A stretch of 64,000 bases of DNA, taken from Archaeoglobales archaeon. GTDB taxonomy: Archaea; Halobacteriota; Archaeoglobi; Archaeoglobales; Archaeoglobaceae. This document shows, piece by piece, positions 1 through 10,234 of this stretch; position 1 is the stretch's first letter, and each line of letters starts with the position of its first letter. Below the pieces are notes generated by a model that was given only the letters and a program-made list of their open reading frames with translations, did no database searches and was not told the DNA's origin. The translations under genes and the position numbers were made by a program. The DNA lies in NCBI GenBank assembly GCA_030055595.1, contig JASFYH010000001.1:124001-188000 (forward strand). Direction: 5' to 3'.

Positions 1-1
1 A

Positions 2-763
2 GCTTTTACATTCTCATTTCCATTTACACCAGCGATCATAGGTTTTGTGATCGAGGAGTTCTATCCAAAGTCTGATCTCAGTGCGGAGGAGATCGAGAAG
101 CTCTCTTCGGAGCTAAGCAGAAGTGCAGAAATTCTAAGAAACAATACAGAGAACAAAAGCTTGGTAATAGAGGAGCTGAAAAGAATTTCGAGGTTGATCT
201 CTCCATATGGCGGTCCGATCGTGCTCACACCTCTCGAAGCCCTGATCTTAAGCGTAAAGATCTCGATCGCAATTGGCATAGCTTCCGCGACTCCCTATGC
301 TCTGATCTTAGCAAGCAGAGCTTTAAGAGCGAGGGGTTTGCTAAAGACTTCAGTTTTTTACTATGCAGTCTCCAGTCTGCTCTTTTTCTTCTTCGGAGCC
401 ATTTACGGATTTTACATTGTAAGGTTCATAATCCAGTTTCTCCACTCTCTAACAAGAGCACAGGGCGTAATTCCGTTATACAACCTGGCAGAGTTTGTGA
501 ACTTTATTCTCTTTATGATCCTGATCTTCGGTTTTCTCTTTCAAATCCCCGTAGTAATGGTCTTTCTCGTTAGAAATCGCATTTTGAAATACGAGAGCAT
601 AAAATATTACCGGAGACACTGTTACGTTCTCTTTTTTGTTCTTGCAGCTTTGGTTACACCTACGGTGGATCTATTCACCCAAACTATGCTTGCATTGCCG
701 ATGATCCTGCTTTTCGAATTTGGGATTTTATTTTCGAAAATATTCAGTCCTGCTCAGTCTTAA
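2..763 (+). CDS. tatC: TatC, Sec-independent protein translocase (5' end truncated by window edge)
   Basis: Frame is open to the window start (AFTFSFPFTPAIIGF before the listed start). Multiple TM helices and the C-terminal TPTVDLFTQTMLALPMILLFEFGI are TatC-like. Confidence 0.85.
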   Translation, partial: AFTFSFPFTPAIIGFVIEEFYPKSDLSAEEIEKLSSELSRSAEILRNNTENKSLVIEELKRISRLISPYGGPIVLTPLEALILSVKISIAIGIASATPYALILASRALRARGLLKTSVFYYAVSSLLFFFFGAIYGFYIVRFIIQFLHSLTRAQGVIPLYNLAEFVNFILFMILIFGFLFQIPVVMVFLVRNRILKYESIKYYRRHCYVLFFVLAALVTPTVDLFTQTMLALPMILLFEFGILFSKIFSPAQS

Positions 764-1031
764 TAGCTTCAACGATCTTCTTTCCCGCTACAACTTCGTC
801 GATGCTGTGCACAACACCGCCAAGATCCTCTATTACCTCCCTGATCTCCTCATAGTCCATGTTTGTGCCAACGATCGTGATCTTTACAGACTCAGTTTCC
901 TGATCGATCTCTGAGAGAGTAATGTTAACACCTTCAACGTTTTCGATCTCGCTAAGTTTCAAAGCGAAGAATACATTTGAAGGTTCGTGAGATTTCAGAA
1001 CGTCGAGAACAACCCTTCTTATTCCTCCCAT
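744..1031 (-). CDS. DUF211 family protein
   Basis: 95 aa; MGGIRRVVLDVLKSHEPS...VVHSIDEVVAG is typical of the archaeal DUF211 family. Confidence 0.75.
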   Translation of the reverse strand: MGGIRRVVLDVLKSHEPSNVFFALKLSEIENVEGVNITLSEIDQETESVKITIVGTNMDYEEIREVIEDLGGVVHSIDEVVAGKKIVEAIKTEQD

Positions 1032-1071
1032 ACCAAAAGTTTATTACTCAGAAGTATATGAAAGTTTTCGT

Positions 1072-1710
1072 ATGTTTGATCTGCATACTCACTCGATCTT
1101 TAGCGATGGAGAGCTTGTGCCGAGCGAAATGATCAGAAGGTTTTCTGCAATTGGAAACGAAGGACTTGCGATCACAGATCACGTGGACTTCTCTAACCTC
1201 TCGCTTGTTCTTTCAAACCTCCTAAAACTCAGAGAACTCGAATACGAGATCGAATTTCTCGTTGGCGTGGAAATAACTCACGTGCCTCCAAGGCTCATTG
1301 GTAAAGCTGTTGAGCTTGCTTGGAGAGAGGGGGCTGAGATCGTTGTCGTGCATGGCGAGACGATCGCAGAACCCGTAGCTGAGGGGACGAATTCGAGCGC
1401 TCTCGGAGAAGAGATCAACATTCTTGCTCATCCCGGGCTGATCAGTGAGGAAGATGCGGAGAGAGCAAAAGAAAATGGGGTTTTTCTTGAGATCTCTGCG
1501 AGAAGAGGACATAGTTTAGCGAACGGACATGTTGCCAGAATTGCGGAAAAGTTCTCGTGCGATCTCGTGATCAACACGGACATGCATGCTCCAGCGGACA
1601 TAATAAATTCGGAAACCGCAAAAAAGATCCTTTCAGGAGCGGGAATGGGGGAGCCTGAAAAAGTTCTTAAAAACAACGAAAGGTTATTCAGGAAACTTAA
1701 GAAGAGGTAG
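1072..1710 (+). CDS. PHP-domain metal-dependent phosphoesterase
   Basis: MFDLHTHSIFSDGEL and ITDH motifs; INTDMHAP near the C-terminus. Confidence 0.85.
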   Translation: MFDLHTHSIFSDGELVPSEMIRRFSAIGNEGLAITDHVDFSNLSLVLSNLLKLRELEYEIEFLVGVEITHVPPRLIGKAVELAWREGAEIVVVHGETIAEPVAEGTNSSALGEEINILAHPGLISEEDAERAKENGVFLEISARRGHSLANGHVARIAEKFSCDLVINTDMHAPADIINSETAKKILSGAGMGEPEKVLKNNERLFRKLKKR

Positions 1711-2592
1711 CCTTTTTTCGAGCATTTCTGAAGTCATTATTTGAACGATCTTCTCAAGTTTCTTCCTTTCTTCGCATTCAGGAAAGTAATTCAGAGCGTT
1801 CAGGCTTTTTTCAGCAAAGGATGAGATCAACTTTAGGATCTCCTCAACCGCTTTTCTTTTTCCGAATTTCTCCGCATAGATCTGTGGAAGCGTCATGGAT
1901 TCTAAAAAAGAACGCTTATCATTCAGAGCGTCAAGATACTCAAGAAGATCATCGACAAGCTGATAGGCAATTCCCAAGTTAAAACCATAGGTATAAAGCT
2001 TCTCCATTGCAAGACTGTCTCCAGAGGTTATTTCACACGCTATTTTTGCCATGTATGCAAAGGCATATGCGGTCTTCTTCTTTATGCATTCAAAGTAATC
2101 CCCCTCTTCGAATCTCTCAAACTTGCTGTTTAGATCCATGATTTCTCCTTCGCACATCTCTAAGCCAGCAATAGCAGATTCTCGAATAACTTTCTCTCCG
2201 TATACTGACGTTAGCTCTACAGACTTGGAGATCAGCCAGTCTCCAAGCACTATTGCGAATGCGGGGCCATATTTCCTGTGTATGGGTATAACATTTCTTC
2301 TCAACTCCGCCCCGTCTATGATGTCGTCGTGGATCAGACTTGCGGTATGGAGCAACTCTCCCGCAATTGCGAGGTTCATCAGCTTTTCATAACTCCCCCC
2401 GCACATTTTGCCTGAAACAAGAGCTATTATTGGGCGAACTCTCTTCCCTCCACTTAGGAGTATGTATTCTAAAGCCTCTACGATCTTGGGGCTTGAATTT
2501 AGTGATTTTATGAATTTCCTGAGTTCATTCTCAAAAACTCTGAATTCTTCCCAGTTCTCGATCACCAAAGTTTGCATGGGGGGTATGAACAT
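1684..2592 (-). CDS. Polyprenyl (geranylgeranyl/farnesyl) diphosphate synthase
   Basis: GGKRVRP, LIHDDIID and YQLVDDLLEY motifs of trans-isoprenyl diphosphate synthases. Confidence 0.85.
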   Translation of the reverse strand: MFIPPMQTLVIENWEEFRVFENELRKFIKSLNSSPKIVEALEYILLSGGKRVRPIIALVSGKMCGGSYEKLMNLAIAGELLHTASLIHDDIIDGAELRRNVIPIHRKYGPAFAIVLGDWLISKSVELTSVYGEKVIRESAIAGLEMCEGEIMDLNSKFERFEEGDYFECIKKKTAYAFAYMAKIACEITSGDSLAMEKLYTYGFNLGIAYQLVDDLLEYLDALNDKRSFLESMTLPQIYAEKFGKRKAVEEILKLISSFAEKSLNALNYFPECEERKKLEKIVQIMTSEMLEKRLPLLKFPE

Positions 2593-2602
2593 ATAATCTT
2601 TT

Positions 2603-3397
2603 TCACTTCCTCCAAGCTAAGGCTGTGGCTGATAGCACAAGAAATCCTCCCAAGAGCTGAGAGAAGCTTAAAACCTCTCCAAAATAAAGAAAACCAACCA
2701 GAATGGCAAATAAAGGTTCAATCAGGGCAATTATCGGGGCTCTCTGTAGTTTTACTTTCTTAACTCCGTATATAAAGAGCGTAAATGGGATTGCGGTTGG
2801 AATTAAGCCAAGTCCAAATGCCCAGAAGAGTGGAAATTCGGAGAAATTCAGAAGAGCATAGGGTAGCAGTATTATGGAGCCAAAAAGGACATTGAAGAAG
2901 GTTATGTTGAAAGAAGAGAAATCCTTGGCTTTTTTTGTAAGTGCAAAAACAACCGCATAACTAATTCCAGAGATTACGCCGGAAATTAAACCTAAATTAA
3001 ACTCCGGATAGGGAGAAAGCATTAAATATAGCCCAAAAAGTCCCAGTGGGATCGAGATAATTGTCTCTCGTTCAATTTTCTCGCCATGGAGAATTGCTAA
3101 GATCAGAACATAGATCGGAGCGGTGTAGAGTAGCAATGCTGCGGTTCCCGCTTCGATCTGTTGTATGGCACTCACATAGGAGACGATCGTGAGCAGATTG
3201 AAGAAAGCCAAGGCGATGTGCAGTCTCGTGATCCTGAACTCTTCTCCGAGTAGAAAAAGGATAGGCAGAAGGAAGATCGTGGCAAATGAAAGGCGAATAA
3301 ATGCTACAAAAATTGGATCGCTACCCGTGTTGCGAACAAAAATTGAGATCGTGCCCATTAAGATTGCTGAAAAAAGAATTGCGAACTCTCCTCGCAT
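2603..3397 (-). CDS. EamA/DMT-family transporter
   Basis: About 10 hydrophobic helices; duplicated EamA-like pattern ending ALIEPLFAILVGFLYFGE. Confidence 0.75.
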   Translation of the reverse strand: MRGEFAILFSAILMGTISIFVRNTGSDPIFVAFIRLSFATIFLLPILFLLGEEFRITRLHIALAFFNLLTIVSYVSAIQQIEAGTAALLLYTAPIYVLILAILHGEKIERETIISIPLGLFGLYLMLSPYPEFNLGLISGVISGISYAVVFALTKKAKDFSSFNITFFNVLFGSIILLPYALLNFSEFPLFWAFGLGLIPTAIPFTLFIYGVKKVKLQRAPIIALIEPLFAILVGFLYFGEVLSFSQLLGGFLVLSATALAWRK

Positions 3398-4689
3398 TAG
3401 GTATCTGGGAGAGTTCCCCTCAAGTATTCCTCGTAAGCTTTCAGGTCGAAATAACCATGACCGCTTAGGTTAAAGACGATCACTTTCTCTTCTCCAGTCT
3501 TCTTCGCCTCAATAGCCTTGTCTATGGCTACTTTTACCGCATGGGCACTCTCTGGAGCGGGAATAAGCCCTTCGACCCTTGCGAAGAGCACGCCCGCGTC
3601 AAATACTTCGAGCTGTCCGACTGCGACTGGCTTAATTATTCCATTTTTGACGAGAACGCAAAGCGACGGAGCCATGCCATGATAGCGAAGACCACCCGCA
3701 TGTATTGGTGGAGGAATGAAGTCATGTCCGAGGGTATACATCATCAAAAGCGGTGTCAAGCCAGCGGTGTCGCCAAAGTCGTATCTGTATTCTCCAGAAG
3801 TCAAAGTTGGACATGCTCTTGGTTCTACTGCGATCAGTTCAATGTTCTCCTTTAAAGCGTCTTTTACGAAAGGATAGCAGAAACCAGCGTAGTTGCTTCC
3901 CCCACCCACACAACCGATCATGTAATCTGGCTTTAGATCGAGCAGTTCAAGCTGTTTTTTAACCTCAAGTCCAACGATCGTCTGGTGAAGCAAAACATGG
4001 TTCAAAACACTTCCAAGGCTGTATTTTGCGTTATTACTTTTTACAGCGGTCTCAACCGCCTCGCTTATCGCAATTCCAAGGCTTCCGGGGCAATCTGGAT
4101 CTTTTTCAAGGATCTTTCTTCCGCTTTCAGTAAGCCTGCTTGGCGATGGTATAACTTCAGCCTTCCATGTTTCCATCAGAATTCTTCTGTATGGCTTTTG
4201 CTCGTAGCTTGCTTTAACCATGTAAACTCTGCACTTCAAGCCAAATAGATTTGTTGCAAATGCCAAAGCGGAACCCCATTGTCCCGCTCCAGTTTCTGTT
4301 GTGAGCATTTCTATGCCCTCCTTCATGTTGTAGTAAGCCTGAGCAATTGCTGTGTTTGGCTTATGGCTTCCCGGAGGGCTTACACCCTCATACTTGTAGA
4401 AGATCTTTGCGGGCGTATTCAAAGCCTTTTCAAGTCTCTCCGCCCTTATAAGAGGAGTAGGGCGATAGATCCTATAAATGTCTAAAACTTCCTCTGGAAT
4501 TCTGATCCATCTATCTTCGCTCATTTCCTGCTTGATCAATGCCTTTGGGAAAACGGGCTCAAGTTCTTGCGGTTTTATTGGCTCTCTCGTTGCGGGATTT
4601 AGTGGTGGTGGGATCTTCTCAGGCAAATCTGGGATCACGTTATACCATTTCTTCGGGAGGTATTCTTCGTCCAGAACGTATCTGCTCAT
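3397..4689 (-). CDS. trpB2: TrpB2-type tryptophan synthase beta chain
   Basis: 430 aa with N-terminal extension; [11 protein letters not shown] lysine motif, [20 protein letters not shown]. Confidence 0.9.
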   Translation of the reverse strand: MSRYVLDEEYLPKKWYNVIPDLPEKIPPPLNPATREPIKPQELEPVFPKALIKQEMSEDRWIRIPEEVLDIYRIYRPTPLIRAERLEKALNTPAKIFYKYEGVSPPGSHKPNTAIAQAYYNMKEGIEMLTTETGAGQWGSALAFATNLFGLKCRVYMVKASYEQKPYRRILMETWKAEVIPSPSRLTESGRKILEKDPDCPGSLGIAISEAVETAVKSNNAKYSLGSVLNHVLLHQTIVGLEVKKQLELLDLKPDYMIGCVGGGSNYAGFCYPFVKDALKENIELIAVEPRACPTLTSGEYRYDFGDTAGLTPLLMMYTLGHDFIPPPIHAGGLRYHGMAPSLCVLVKNGIIKPVAVGQLEVFDAGVLFARVEGLIPAPESAHAVKVAIDKAIEAKKTGEEKVIVFNLSGHGYFDLKAYEEYLRGTLPDT

Positions 4690-4740
4690 GAATTACGAGA
4701 ATTTTCCCAATATTTAAGTCTTATCCTATAGAAAGGGGAT

Positions 4741-5733
4741 TTAGGAATTAATAAATTCGTAAACTTGCTCTAAAGCTTTAACGATCCTTGGACCGGGGCG
4801 GGAAATTATATCTGCGTCGATAACAAACACTTTTCCGTTTTTAACCGCTTCAACGTTTTTTAATCTCTTGTCACTAATCACCCACTCGTAAACGACATCT
4901 CTTCCACCACTCATTCCGCTACCACTGCTGACTACTATGACTTCAGGATTCGCTCTGATCAAATCCTCAACGCTCACAATTCTCCAGCCTGAGAAGTTAA
5001 AAACGTTCATCCCGCCTGCGATCGTAATTGCCTCATCGATGAAAGTCTCCTTTCCGCTTGCATAAATAGGATCGTTCGATATAATATGAGCAACTTTTTT
5101 TCCACTCTTTTCTTTCGCCTTTATTTCAGAAATTCTTTTCTCCATCTCTGAAACAATCTTTTCCGCATTTTCATAATTCCCAACCGCCTTACCGATTGCA
5201 AGGATCGTTCTTTCGATCTCCTTTATGTTTTTTGGATTGAATGCTATAACTTTAGTGTATTTTCGAAGAGTCTCTATCGCTTCCAAGTCATTTCCATAAC
5301 CGGAAACTACAAGATCAGGCTTTAGAGCGAGAACTTTTTCTAGATCAAAGTTCACGTATCCTCCAACTTTCTGGATCTCCCCTTTTCTTAATTTCTCGAG
5401 GACTTCTGGTGGATAATCACAGTAGTCTGTAACTCCGATCACCCTATCCCCCGCCCCTATAGCAAACAGAATCTCGGTATTGCTTGGCGAGAGAGAAACT
5501 ATTCTCTTTGGCTCGCCTTTTTTTATCTCGTATCCAGTGTCATCGAAGGATAGATTGAAAGTGGTTAGATCTATAGTCATTAATTCATTTTCACCTTTTT
5601 TGGAGGATTGATCAGAGATCTGCACACAGAATGAAGCGGGGAGGCAGATCATGAGAATTAGAGCCACTTTACTCCATTTCGTGTTAAAACATTCTGAAGT
5701 GTTATTTTTTAAATTCTGAGACCTTTTCTCCAT
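4741..5733 (-). CDS. BtuF-like ABC transporter substrate-binding lipoprotein
   Basis: RIVSLSPSNTEILFAIGAGDRVIGVTDYCDYP is the helical-backbone metal/cobalamin receptor motif; lipobox-like LPASFC. No adjacent permease or ATPase. Confidence 0.8.
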   Translation of the reverse strand: MEKRSQNLKNNTSECFNTKWSKVALILMICLPASFCVQISDQSSKKGENELMTIDLTTFNLSFDDTGYEIKKGEPKRIVSLSPSNTEILFAIGAGDRVIGVTDYCDYPPEVLEKLRKGEIQKVGGYVNFDLEKVLALKPDLVVSGYGNDLEAIETLRKYTKVIAFNPKNIKEIERTILAIGKAVGNYENAEKIVSEMEKRISEIKAKEKSGKKVAHIISNDPIYASGKETFIDEAITIAGGMNVFNFSGWRIVSVEDLIRANPEVIVVSSGSGMSGGRDVVYEWVISDKRLKNVEAVKNGKVFVIDADIISRPGPRIVKALEQVYEFINS

Positions 5734-5843
5734 ATAGGTTAGAGTTATACTGAACTTAAAAATTTTCTGATTTGTTTGACTTGAAATAAAATAAATTTTA
5801 AATTAGATCGATATGCTTATTTTCACATTTTTCAAGTCTCTCT

Positions 5844-6587
5844 ATGAATTATGAGAGAGTAGTAGATAGGATCGTTGATTTCATTCGAAAACAAGTGGAA
5901 TCCGCAAATGCCAGCGGTGTTGTTCTCGGGTTGAGCGGTGGTGTCGACAGTGCGGTTGTTGCATTTCTCTCTGTAAAGGCTCTTGGAAAAGAGAGAGTTT
6001 TTGCAACGATCATGCCCGAGAAAGGAGTTACTGCGGAGGAAGATGTTGAAGATGCGATTGAGATTGCAAATTTGCTTGGAATTGAGTTCAAGGTTATTGA
6101 GATCGGTGATCTCGTTAAGCTCTTCCTTGAAAAGCTTGGAAAAACCAATATAAATGCAGAAATAAACCTTAAGCCGAGGATCAGAATGCTCATAAATTAT
6201 TACTATGCGAACAGCCTCAACAGGCTCGTTATTGGAACGGGCAATAAGAGCGAGATCTCAGTCGGATACTTCACAAAGTATGGTGACGGTGGTGTTGACT
6301 TTCAACCAATTGGCGATCTTTACAAGACTGAACTCTTTGAATTTGCAAAATTCCTTGGAGTTCCTGAGAAGATCATAAGAAAAAAGCCTACCGCTGGCTT
6401 GTGGGTCGGTCAGACCGACGAGGGAGAGATCGGAATGAGCTACGCAGAGCTTGATGAAACACTCAAGTTGATCGAGAAAGGAGTTATAAAGGACGAAGAG
6501 AAATTCAAAAGAGTTCTTAGGATGGTTGAGAGCTCAAAGCATAAGCGAATAATGCCTCCAGTAGCAAGAGTAAGGGATCTGATTTGA
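5844..6587 (+). CDS. nadE: NAD+ synthetase
   Basis: LGLSGGVDSAVV P-loop; GTGNKSEISVGYFTKYGDG; PTAGLWVGQTDE. Confidence 0.95.
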   Translation: MNYERVVDRIVDFIRKQVESANASGVVLGLSGGVDSAVVAFLSVKALGKERVFATIMPEKGVTAEEDVEDAIEIANLLGIEFKVIEIGDLVKLFLEKLGKTNINAEINLKPRIRMLINYYYANSLNRLVIGTGNKSEISVGYFTKYGDGGVDFQPIGDLYKTELFEFAKFLGVPEKIIRKKPTAGLWVGQTDEGEIGMSYAELDETLKLIEKGVIKDEEKFKRVLRMVESSKHKRIMPPVARVRDLI

Positions 6588-7219
6588 AGACGGTTATAAT
6601 TGCACTGATTCTCATAATGAGCTCTTCAACGGTTTTTGCTGACACAGTTTACGGGAAGATCTACCGCTGGGATACCCTTGAGCCCGCTAAGGCTGTTGTG
6701 AGCATAAAAAATGGGGTTGAGCAGAGAATGGTTGCAGTTGATGGCAGTTACAGCTTTGAAGTTGAACCGGGAAATTACACTGTCATCGCAAGAAGTGGGA
6801 ATCTGGTTGCAGTCGAAAATGTGACTGTAAAGGGAAAAATCCTTCTTGATCTAATCCTCTTCCCAGAGATCGAGATCCTTGAACCACCAGAAATGCCTGA
6901 AATGGAAGAAATAAGCGAGGAGGACTATAGCTTGCTGGTGATAATTCTTAGCTTGACAGGTATTCTAATAATATATACTCTAAAGAGGAGGTTTGGAGTA
7001 GAGAAGCGGGAAGAAATCGAATTGCTTCCAGAAGATCTGAGAAAAGTTCTAGAAGTGATAAAGACAGAAGGCGGAAGGATAACTCAGAAAGAGTTAAGAA
7101 GGAAGCTTGGATACAGTGAAGCTAAGATCAGTCTTATAATAGCAGACTTAGAAAGAAGAGGACTCGTTGAAAAAGTCAAAAAAGGTAGGGGAAATATAAT
7201 CTTTCTTAAAACTCCTTAA
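6584..7219 (+). CDS. Membrane-anchored winged-helix protein with extracytoplasmic carboxypeptidase-regulatory-like domain
   Basis: Signal peptide, beta-sandwich region (VYGKIYRWDTLEPAKAVVSI...), one TM, then C-terminal wHTH (GGRITQKELRRKLGYSEAKISLIIADLERRGLVEKV). Confidence 0.7.
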   Translation: MKTVIIALILIMSSSTVFADTVYGKIYRWDTLEPAKAVVSIKNGVEQRMVAVDGSYSFEVEPGNYTVIARSGNLVAVENVTVKGKILLDLILFPEIEILEPPEMPEMEEISEEDYSLLVIILSLTGILIIYTLKRRFGVEKREEIELLPEDLRKVLEVIKTEGGRITQKELRRKLGYSEAKISLIIADLERRGLVEKVKKGRGNIIFLKTP

Positions 7220-7967
7220 TTTCGAATTTTAGTCCCTCTTCTATTAAACTCCTAAGCAAGTCGTTTATTCGGTCTTCGGAGCAAACCGCGATCACTCCAC
7301 AACCGTGGTGAGAAGCTTCAATGCAAACTTCTTTTGCTCCAAAGAAGATCGGTTCAATTCCAATCTTTCTACAAGCTATAAGAGCTTCTATTCCCATTGC
7401 AACAACAATACTTTTCCTTTTACTCTTGACAAGTTCTCTAAAGCTCTCAAGATCCATTTTCCTGCTTCCACCTTCACCAACATTTGGAACTTTAACTATG
7501 ACTATTTCCCCCTTCTGAGGCGCCTCGAATATTCCTGTAGGCTTGATCAGCAGGTCTTCTCCATCTCCAGCGGAAGTGAGGGCAACTCCATTTCCTTCTG
7601 AAGTCTTCTTTGCAAATATAAACCCATCTTCAAACCAATATTTTACCACATCCCCCTCTTTTACACTTCCAACAGCTATAGCAACAATACTCTTCGAATA
7701 AACTTTTTTTAGTAGCTCCTCGCTGAAAACGTGGAGATCCAGCAAACTTCTGGATAACCATTCCTCACCTTTTTCAGTTAGCTCATAGTAGCCCCTATGG
7801 ACGACTTTTATGAAATTCTCAGCGACAAGCTCTTTAAAGTGCTCTGAGATTGCCTGAGGAGTTAGATCAAGCTTCCTCGCAATGTCTCTCTGGTTACATT
7901 CTGGATTCAACAGTAGCTCTGAGAGGATCAAAAGCCTGGTCACATCTTTTTTGTTTATTAGGATCAT
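7206..7967 (-). CDS. HTH transcriptional regulator with conserved C-terminal domain
   Basis: N-terminal wHTH (NQRDIARKLDLTPQAISEHFKELVAENFI). Confidence 0.7.
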   Translation of the reverse strand: MILINKKDVTRLLILSELLLNPECNQRDIARKLDLTPQAISEHFKELVAENFIKVVHRGYYELTEKGEEWLSRSLLDLHVFSEELLKKVYSKSIVAIAVGSVKEGDVVKYWFEDGFIFAKKTSEGNGVALTSAGDGEDLLIKPTGIFEAPQKGEIVIVKVPNVGEGGSRKMDLESFRELVKSKRKSIVVAMGIEALIACRKIGIEPIFFGAKEVCIEASHHGCGVIAVCSEDRINDLLRSLIEEGLKFEIKEF

Positions 7968-8123
7968 GATCTGATCGGTGCGGAAATTCTATTATAAATT
8001 TTTCTTGGTTTGGAGGGCAAAATATTTATTAACCACAAACAATTCTGATGAGAGGTTTTTAGTTTGGGAAGATGATAATAATGAGAAAAGCTTAAATAAT
8101 GGTAGTGCTGATTATTATTATAG

Positions 8124-8330
8124 GTGGTTGTGATGTCTAAGATCGTTCATGCTCAGACCGTATTGCCGGAGAATGTTTTGGAAGAGCTAAAAAGGAAGAC
8201 TGGAGAAAATGCTACAAAAGATGCAATTGCAAAGGCGGTGGAGCATTACCTGATCTGCCCATACACGCACGAGGAACCATTAGAGAAAAGAATTGAAGAG
8301 GTAATTAAGAAAAAGAAGCAGAAAGAGTGA
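8124..8330 (+). CDS. Small conserved archaeal protein (DUF5371-like)
   Basis: 68 aa; VLPENVLEELKRKTGENATKDAIAKAVEHYLICPYTHEEP. Confidence 0.5.
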   Translation: MVVMSKIVHAQTVLPENVLEELKRKTGENATKDAIAKAVEHYLICPYTHEEPLEKRIEEVIKKKKQKE

Positions 8331-8434
8331 TCCAAGTAATTGGCGAATTATTTTGATAACTTCATTTTTCCAGTCTTCTTGTAAATTTGGGAAGTAATAT
8401 ATACCTTCCAAGACCGCATACAAAAGGTGATCGC

Positions 8435-9154
8435 ATGATCTCAAATGGAGATTTCATCAGGCTCAGCTACACCGCAAAGCTCGAAACTGGGGAGGTTATA
8501 GACACAACAAGTGCGGAAGTGGCTAAGGAGAACGGAATATTCAACGAAAACACAAGATATGGAGACATTTACGCAGTGGTTGGCGAAGGGCACGTGCTAA
8601 AGGGTCTGGATGAAGATCTTGTTGGCAAAGAAGTAGGATACAGAGGAGAAGTAAAAATTCCGCCAGCAAAAGCCTTTGGAGAATACGATCCAAACAAAAA
8701 AGACTCCTTTAGCATGACGAAGTTCAAAGAGAAGCCCGAGGTTGGGCAAAGAGTTAGAATTGGCGACAAAATTGGAACCGTTGAGAGAATAGTGGGACGC
8801 AGAGTAGTTGTGGACTTCAACCACCCTCTTGCGGGGAAGAATTTGATCTTTCAATACGAGGTCAAAGAAAAACTTGAAAAGTTGGAAGATAAGCTTAAGG
8901 CTCTCTTTGTGATTCACACTGGTTTAGAAGTGAAGAATTTGGCTGTTGAAGGCGAAAAAGCAACAGTTGAGGTTCCAAATGAAGCTTACCTGAATCAGCT
9001 CTTCCTTTTAGGACGCTACAGAGTTGTCAGAGATGCCTTCAGACTTCTTAACTTGAAGGAAATTCAAATCGTTGAGAAGTTTGAGAAGAAGGCTGAAGAA
9101 GAGAAGAAGACTGAGGAGACTAAGAGCGAAGAAGTTCAAAAGACTGAGTCGTAG
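8435..9154 (+). CDS. FKBP-type (SlyD-like) peptidyl-prolyl isomerase
   Basis: MISNGDFIRLSYTAKLETGEVIDTT...GEGHVLKGLDEDLVGKEVG; listed ORF starts at 8387 but an RBS-preceded ATG at 8435 fits better. Confidence 0.85.
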   Translation: MISNGDFIRLSYTAKLETGEVIDTTSAEVAKENGIFNENTRYGDIYAVVGEGHVLKGLDEDLVGKEVGYRGEVKIPPAKAFGEYDPNKKDSFSMTKFKEKPEVGQRVRIGDKIGTVERIVGRRVVVDFNHPLAGKNLIFQYEVKEKLEKLEDKLKALFVIHTGLEVKNLAVEGEKATVEVPNEAYLNQLFLLGRYRVVRDAFRLLNLKEIQIVEKFEKKAEEEKKTEETKSEEVQKTES

Positions 9155-10164
9155 AGAATTTCGATCAAATCAAGAACTTTTATCTCAGCTTTTTTTGCCT
9201 TTGCAGAATCTTCGAGCATTACGAGGCAGAATGGGCACGAGACCGCCAAATAGCTCGCCCCAGTTAATAGTGCCTCCTGAATTCTCTGTGCAGAGGGTTT
9301 CCAAACGAAATCTCTAACGACACCCCCGCTTCCACCACCACAGCAAAGCGAAAGCTCCTTATTTCTCTGCATTTCGACAAATTCTACTCCCGGAACTGCT
9401 TTAAGCAATTCTCTCGGCTCAGAAATAAGCTTGTTGTATCTTGAAAGATAGCAAGAGTCGTGATAAGTCACAAGCCCTTCAAAGGGCTTTGAAAACCTAA
9501 GCTCTGCATTTCGCACCTTATTCAGGAGGATCTCGGTTATATGGTAAGCCTCAATCCCGTAGTAATTCTTGAAGGCGTTATAGCAGTGAGGGGAAATCGT
9601 TATGATCTTCTTTACCCCAAAAGTCTCAAATCTTCTCATGTTGTCCTCTTTTAGCATTCCAAACAGCCCCTGCTCCCCCAAAGCCCTTACGTCGTTTCCA
9701 CAGCAATTCTCCTCTGGAAGGATCGCAAAGTTGACCTTTGAGGCTTTTAATAGCTCAATAGCCTTTTCAACAACCTTCTGCACCCTTTGATCATAAGCGG
9801 AGCACCCTATAAAAAACAGATATTCGAAGTTGCCCTTTTCTGCAATTTTTGCATCAAAATTTGGTCTTTTTACAGCTCCGAATGGATTTCTGAATTTTTG
9901 AATATTCTCAAGCATTTGTCTGAGCTCTTTTGGGATTGAACCCTTTTCTATCACTTCGCTTCTTGAATTTATTATGAAATCTACGAGCTTTATCCCTCTT
10001 GGACATCTTTGCTGACAGATCAGACAATTTGTGCAGTTCCAGAGCTCATTACTCCAGAAATCTTGCTTATTTAAAAATCTTGCAATTGCTCTCCTGAGAT
10101 TCATGTTGTATCGCATGCTACATGAAGATGAGCAAACGCCACACTGAACGCAAGTTGAAAGCAT
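9136..10164 (-). CDS. Fe-S oxidoreductase with CCG domains (HdrD-like)
   Basis: CVQCGVCSSSC and CTNCLICQQRCP ferredoxin-type clusters; two CCG motifs (ENCCGNDVRA; LCCGGGSGG...SCPFC). Confidence 0.8.
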   Translation of the reverse strand: MLSTCVQCGVCSSSCSMRYNMNLRRAIARFLNKQDFWSNELWNCTNCLICQQRCPRGIKLVDFIINSRSEVIEKGSIPKELRQMLENIQKFRNPFGAVKRPNFDAKIAEKGNFEYLFFIGCSAYDQRVQKVVEKAIELLKASKVNFAILPEENCCGNDVRALGEQGLFGMLKEDNMRRFETFGVKKIITISPHCYNAFKNYYGIEAYHITEILLNKVRNAELRFSKPFEGLVTYHDSCYLSRYNKLISEPRELLKAVPGVEFVEMQRNKELSLCCGGGSGGVVRDFVWKPSAQRIQEALLTGASYLAVSCPFCLVMLEDSAKAKKAEIKVLDLIEILYDSVF

Positions 10165-10234
10165 GAAGTTTCTTCTCAGCGAAGGATAAAGATTTAACTA
10201 TTAAGCCTTAGAGCAATAATTCGAAAATAAAAAA

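Noticed and set aside
8045-8110. Possible C/D-box sRNA (TGATGA ... CTGA) upstream of the small DUF5371-like gene
   Set aside because: Motifs are short, the D'/C' pair is unconvincing and no guide target could be tested; too weak to call.
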